Shown piece by piece: positions 60,575 through 64,000 of a stretch of 64,000 nucleotides of DNA (positions are counted from its first letter, which is position 1; each line of letters starts with the position of its first letter). The stretch is taken from NCBI GenBank assembly GCA_029706075.1, contig JAINUG010000135.1:683501-747500 (forward strand), given 5' to 3'. The notes under the pieces are model-generated. The model ran no database searches, was not told the origin of the DNA, and saw only the letters and a list, made by a program, of their open reading frames with translations. Origin of the DNA: Aldrovandia affinis (Eukaryota > Chordata > Actinopteri > Notacanthiformes > Halosauridae). A program made the translations under genes and the position numbers.

Positions 60575-63331
60575 CTGAAAAAAGAATGTATACAATAGAA
60601 GTTAGTTTTTGTTAATACACTAAATGTACTTAAACTATAATTTTACACCCATCAATGGTATTACAAATAACAAGTGGCAATACTGAATGTTATTTCAGTT
60701 TGATAAATTCTCAGAAACATTTTTTCATCAACATAGAGCTCAGTTGTAAAATATTTCCTGGACAGCAGATACAACAGGCTAATGCTTGTCCTGCTCCCCA
60801 TTTGGCAGTGTAACAGAGTTGTCTGTGGTAAACTGGGAAGAAAGAAATATGTAAGGAAAAAGGATCATAACATAAAAGCATATCATAGCCAATTATTTTT
60901 GTGCAAATAATATGGAACATTGCATTTCAACATGTTTTGGATGTATAAGGCTTTGAAATATTGCCAACAAACAAAATTGTGCCAAGAAGCAAAAATACTA
61001 CGAGTCAGCAGTGAAACACTTTGTTTTTCAACTTGTTTTTGCTTTCTCGCTCGCTGGCTGTCTCCAGATTCAAGCTCTGACAGGGAGACCTGAAAGCCAT
61101 AAAATGGGCTCATCTTGTCAATGTCCAATTTGAGACATCCAAGTAGCTGTCAGCGAGCAGTGAGTATACTTAGTCATATCTTTTGTCTCTCATGGGAAAC
61201 AGTGTTGTAATTAATCACTGTTGTACAGGGTATACCTGTATGTGTGAACAAACTGTTTTCTTTTCAGCAGCTGTGCTCCAGTCGGCAGAATAGTTCGCCA
61301 AAAATATAAATATCACACTCTATGTAAGCCCATTTATCCCATCACTACATGGAGCTTAAATTTGCTTTTTATTTACGTTGCAACAGTGTATGCAGCTGCT
61401 CTTGTTGATATGTGCATGCCCTCTTTTTCTGAAGGTGCAATTTGGTCCTCCGGTTTACTTGAAATGTATTTATAGAAAAAATAGACATAATTTGAAAGAA
61501 AATTGCAAGCATGTATATGATCTAATGGGCATAATATTACGCTGCAGGAAATTAATAGTTTCATCATTTTCTGTAGGATAATGAAAACACTACTTTTGAA
61601 ACAACCAAAACACCCAAAAGGTAAAGATATTTCTTTCTTTTTTCAAGAGCCTTGCTCACTAGTGGAAACTGGCCTAGTTTCTAATGTGTATGCGAGGATT
61701 AAATTATTTAGTTTCTGATTAACGGCAGGAGCCAGCACGTTTTCTGACCCCAAAACCACAGACTGATTGATCTTTGTCAAGCTCTGTCAAGTCGTGGTTG
61801 GAATTAATTACGCTAATTGCCTTTAAAGGAGCCTTTACAAAACTATCTTGTCAATTACAGTTTGGAACTCTAAAAGAGAGATTAGGAGAAAGTAAGCTAG
61901 TACAAGAAAAAAACAATGTTCAGTAAACAGAATTATTCATTTGTGCAATCCCCAGGAACTATGTCCATTTCCTAAACAGTTTAAAATGTTTATGAATTTG
62001 CAAAACAAATCAGACAGTGTTGTACTTGTACCATCAAATGTGCATCATTTTCATAACAAAATCTTTCTTACTTGTTACTCAAGTTAAAACATCATTATGG
62101 TATTAAATATATACAACATATGTGTATCTAGTATATGTCTTATGCATGGGCATAAATTACATTTCAATTCAGTAAATGAATTGAAATTGAATTCATGAGT
62201 AGAACAATGCTCATAATGTTCTAATGGGGATTTTTCAATTAATTAATTTCATTGAATGAATTGAAATGGAATTGACCCCAACTCTGGTATGTACGTATAT
62301 ATGTGTGTGCGTGTATGTGTGTGTGTGTTTGCATGTAGTTGTACATATATACATATTTTAAAATACAAATATGTGTGTGTGTGTACATGAAAACATAGGC
62401 TTGTTATTATAAGCACTGCTTCTGTACCTGTAATGATAGTCCAGCAGCGTTTTGGAAGGCAGCCTCCAGAGGGCGCCGCGCTGTGTGTTTGTCGACTTAG
62501 GGCAGTGCAAGTACACCGTGGAGCCGTACATGGCCGAAACTCTGTGCTGCTTGGAGAGCCTCCTCTGGGGTTCGGAGGGCTCCTGCCTGATGTCCACCTG
62601 CACCACTCTCTTGATAGAACCCACCGCGTTGGAGGCAGAGCATTCATATTTCCCGGAATCAGTCGGAGAAATGCTTTTCACATACAGTGTACCATTGGGG
62701 AAGACAAAGAACCGAGCCCCAAGGAACTGGGAGGGTTTGATTTGTGCCCCGCTGGGGAAGCTCCACTTTAGGGCTGGTGTAGGTTCTCCTTTTGCCGTGC
62801 AGTGGATGTAGACACTTCTGCCCGTGTGCATCACCATGGTTTCCGAAGGCACCTCATTTATGGTGGGTGGTAAAGCCGCAACATGGACGTGGTATGTCAC
62901 TGTGTCCGCACCGGCTGCGTTGCTCGCGATGCACTTGTAGTCACCTTTACTGGAAAAGTTGACTGCTGGGATCCTCAGCGTGCCATTGGTCAGGAGCATG
63001 GCTCTGGTGTCTGGAAGCCCCGCCTCCCGCACAAACGTTCTGTCTGGAAGGATCCAAGAAATCTGTGCTTGGGGCCTGCCTTCTGCCAAACAGTCCAGGT
63101 TGATAGACCTTCCCAAATACACAGAGATGTCCGTCGGGTGTGGAGGCACAATTTTGGGAGGCTGGGTCAGCACTGCGAGAGTAATGACCATACGATCTGA
63201 CCCAAATTTATTCTGAGCTGTACAGAGGTACTGGCCTCTATCCTGCAATTGAACATTCTTTATCACAAAGGTCCCATTTTTCAGCACTTCAAACCTCTGT
63301 CCATGCTTTGCATTCGCTTGGATAGTGGCAC
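58665..63331 (-). CDS. igsf10: IGSF10/MXRA5-family Ig protein, C-terminal part (two exons)
   Basis: Large secreted or matrix-associated protein: leucine-rich N-terminus (outside the window) and a C-terminal array of Ig C2 domains. Exons: 63331-62428 and 60574-58665; the junction gives LLDYHY|SPQRSITAFPNGT in frame. About eight complete and two split Ig domains are visible, each with a Cys...Trp...Y-x-C pattern, for example LDCLAEGRPQAQISW/YKCIASN and LSCVAAGIPKPDISW/YKCNAKN. The phrases MKPPKIEH, SDDSGARSRRY and YPPRIT are shared with IGSF10 and MXRA5. The igsf10 choice rests on linkage to selenot, as on human 3q25; mxra5 is the alternative. The last exon has a one-base frameshift near 59576, so the CDS as given is interrupted. 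The 5' exons lie beyond the right edge. Confidence 0.82.
60575..62427 (-). other. igsf10 intron
   Basis: GT-AG intron with no exon-like sequence seen. Contains a (GT)n-rich stretch at 62296-62385. Confidence 0.8.
62428..63331 (-). CDS. igsf10: igsf10 penultimate visible exon
   Basis: Acceptor TTAACAG|GTGCCACT, donor TACAG|GTACAG. Begins mid-domain (ATIQANAKHGQRFEVLKNGT), holds two complete Ig domains and the first half of another (VYLHCPKSTNTQRGALWRLP). No stop or shift. Confidence 0.88.
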
Positions 63332-64000
63332 CTGTTAAGGAGATTCAAAGGGAAAAGGTATCAATTAATTCAGCTGTGGGAGAGTTGATTAGCATATAAT
63401 TAGTCCATCTCAAATCAGCGAGGTCAGAGGTACAAAGATTAATGGGTTACACAAAGGCAACACAGGCAATCCCCTCTCCATGGGATCTCTTGTCTTGAGT
63501 TTCCCTGTCAAACAGCACAGCACGTAGCATTAGCCATAGAGTTGACTGAAAGAGATGGGAAGCCGCAGACAGCCTCTCCCTGCGGTGCAGTTTTGTTAAT
63601 CCAATCCTGTCAGGAGAGGTTATAATTGTCCTGGTAAATTCAAAAAAGCATTTCCATATGCAGCCTCCTTTAATAAAATAAGTGAAATTGAACTCTGTTC
63701 CAGATATAGAAATTGACCACATTATTTATCTTACATTTCTCAAATATTATTACTCTGAAGTATAAAATGATAATGAAAACTAGAAAACTTGAATCTGACT
63801 GCTGAATTCACTGAATTCATAACACTTTTACTGCAGGTACAGAGCTAGGTATTACCAGTATAGAGAAACAATGCTGTCTGCACACTGCTAAGAGACTCAG
63901 AATCCCAGAGACTCAGAAGTCTATAGATCAAAAATATTTGTATTATCAAAATGCTTCCAAGATTTAAAAAGTGCAGTTTAAAAAGCAAAAACCTTGCTGA
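63332..64000 (-). other. igsf10 upstream intron, partial
   Basis: Sequence before the acceptor at 63332-63333, with no further Ig-coding exon up to the right edge. Confidence 0.7.

Overview
This is vertebrate nuclear DNA, almost certainly from a teleost fish. It has genes split by GT-AG introns, several families of tRNA-headed SINEs, Tc1-like and hAT transposons, TA/CA microsatellites and a selenoprotein gene. One relic (26.2-26.5 kb) and the SINE mix would suit an early-branching teleost, but I cannot name the species.

Three protein-coding genes are well supported, all on the minus strand in the right third. From right to left: (1) the C-terminal part of a multi-Ig-domain IGSF10/MXRA5-family protein (58.7-63.3 kb, two exons, cut by the window's right edge, with a one-base frameshift in the last exon); (2) a complete two-exon rab33a-type small GTPase (55.5-57.2 kb); (3) a complete five-exon selenoprotein T gene (43.3-48.2 kb) whose in-frame UGA sits in a CxxU redox motif at the start of exon 2. 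They share no pathway; their closeness is a synteny signal. IGSF10 and SELENOT are linked on human 3q25, whereas RAB33A is on human Xq.

The left 43 kb has no gene I can identify. It holds transposon relics separated by long non-repetitive stretches with the look of conserved noncoding DNA, plus CpG-rich blocks near 11.8-12.1, 31.6-32.0 and 41.5-41.7 kb and a few isolated exon-like segments (27.5, 31.7, 37.3, 38.6 kb). Mobile elements include: a Tc1-like element with a complete 340-codon transposase but a lost right terminus (5.8-7.4 kb); a solo-LTR-like element (5.3-5.8 kb); a 5S-rRNA-like segment inside an LTR-like block (21.0-22.1 kb); a hAT derivative nested in a Tc1-like element (34.6-36.9 kb); and an unusual TA-flanked element carrying eight copies of a 14-bp motif (50.0-51.5 kb) with a hAT MITE inside it.

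The least expected signals are a ~450-690 bp noncoding block present twice, 34 kb apart (10.4-11.1 kb and 44.9-45.4 kb, the second inside selenot intron 4), the eight-motif element, the 5S-containing LTR-like block and the igsf10 frameshift. No CRISPR array, operon or bacterial-type system is present. Percent identities and boundaries were judged by eye.
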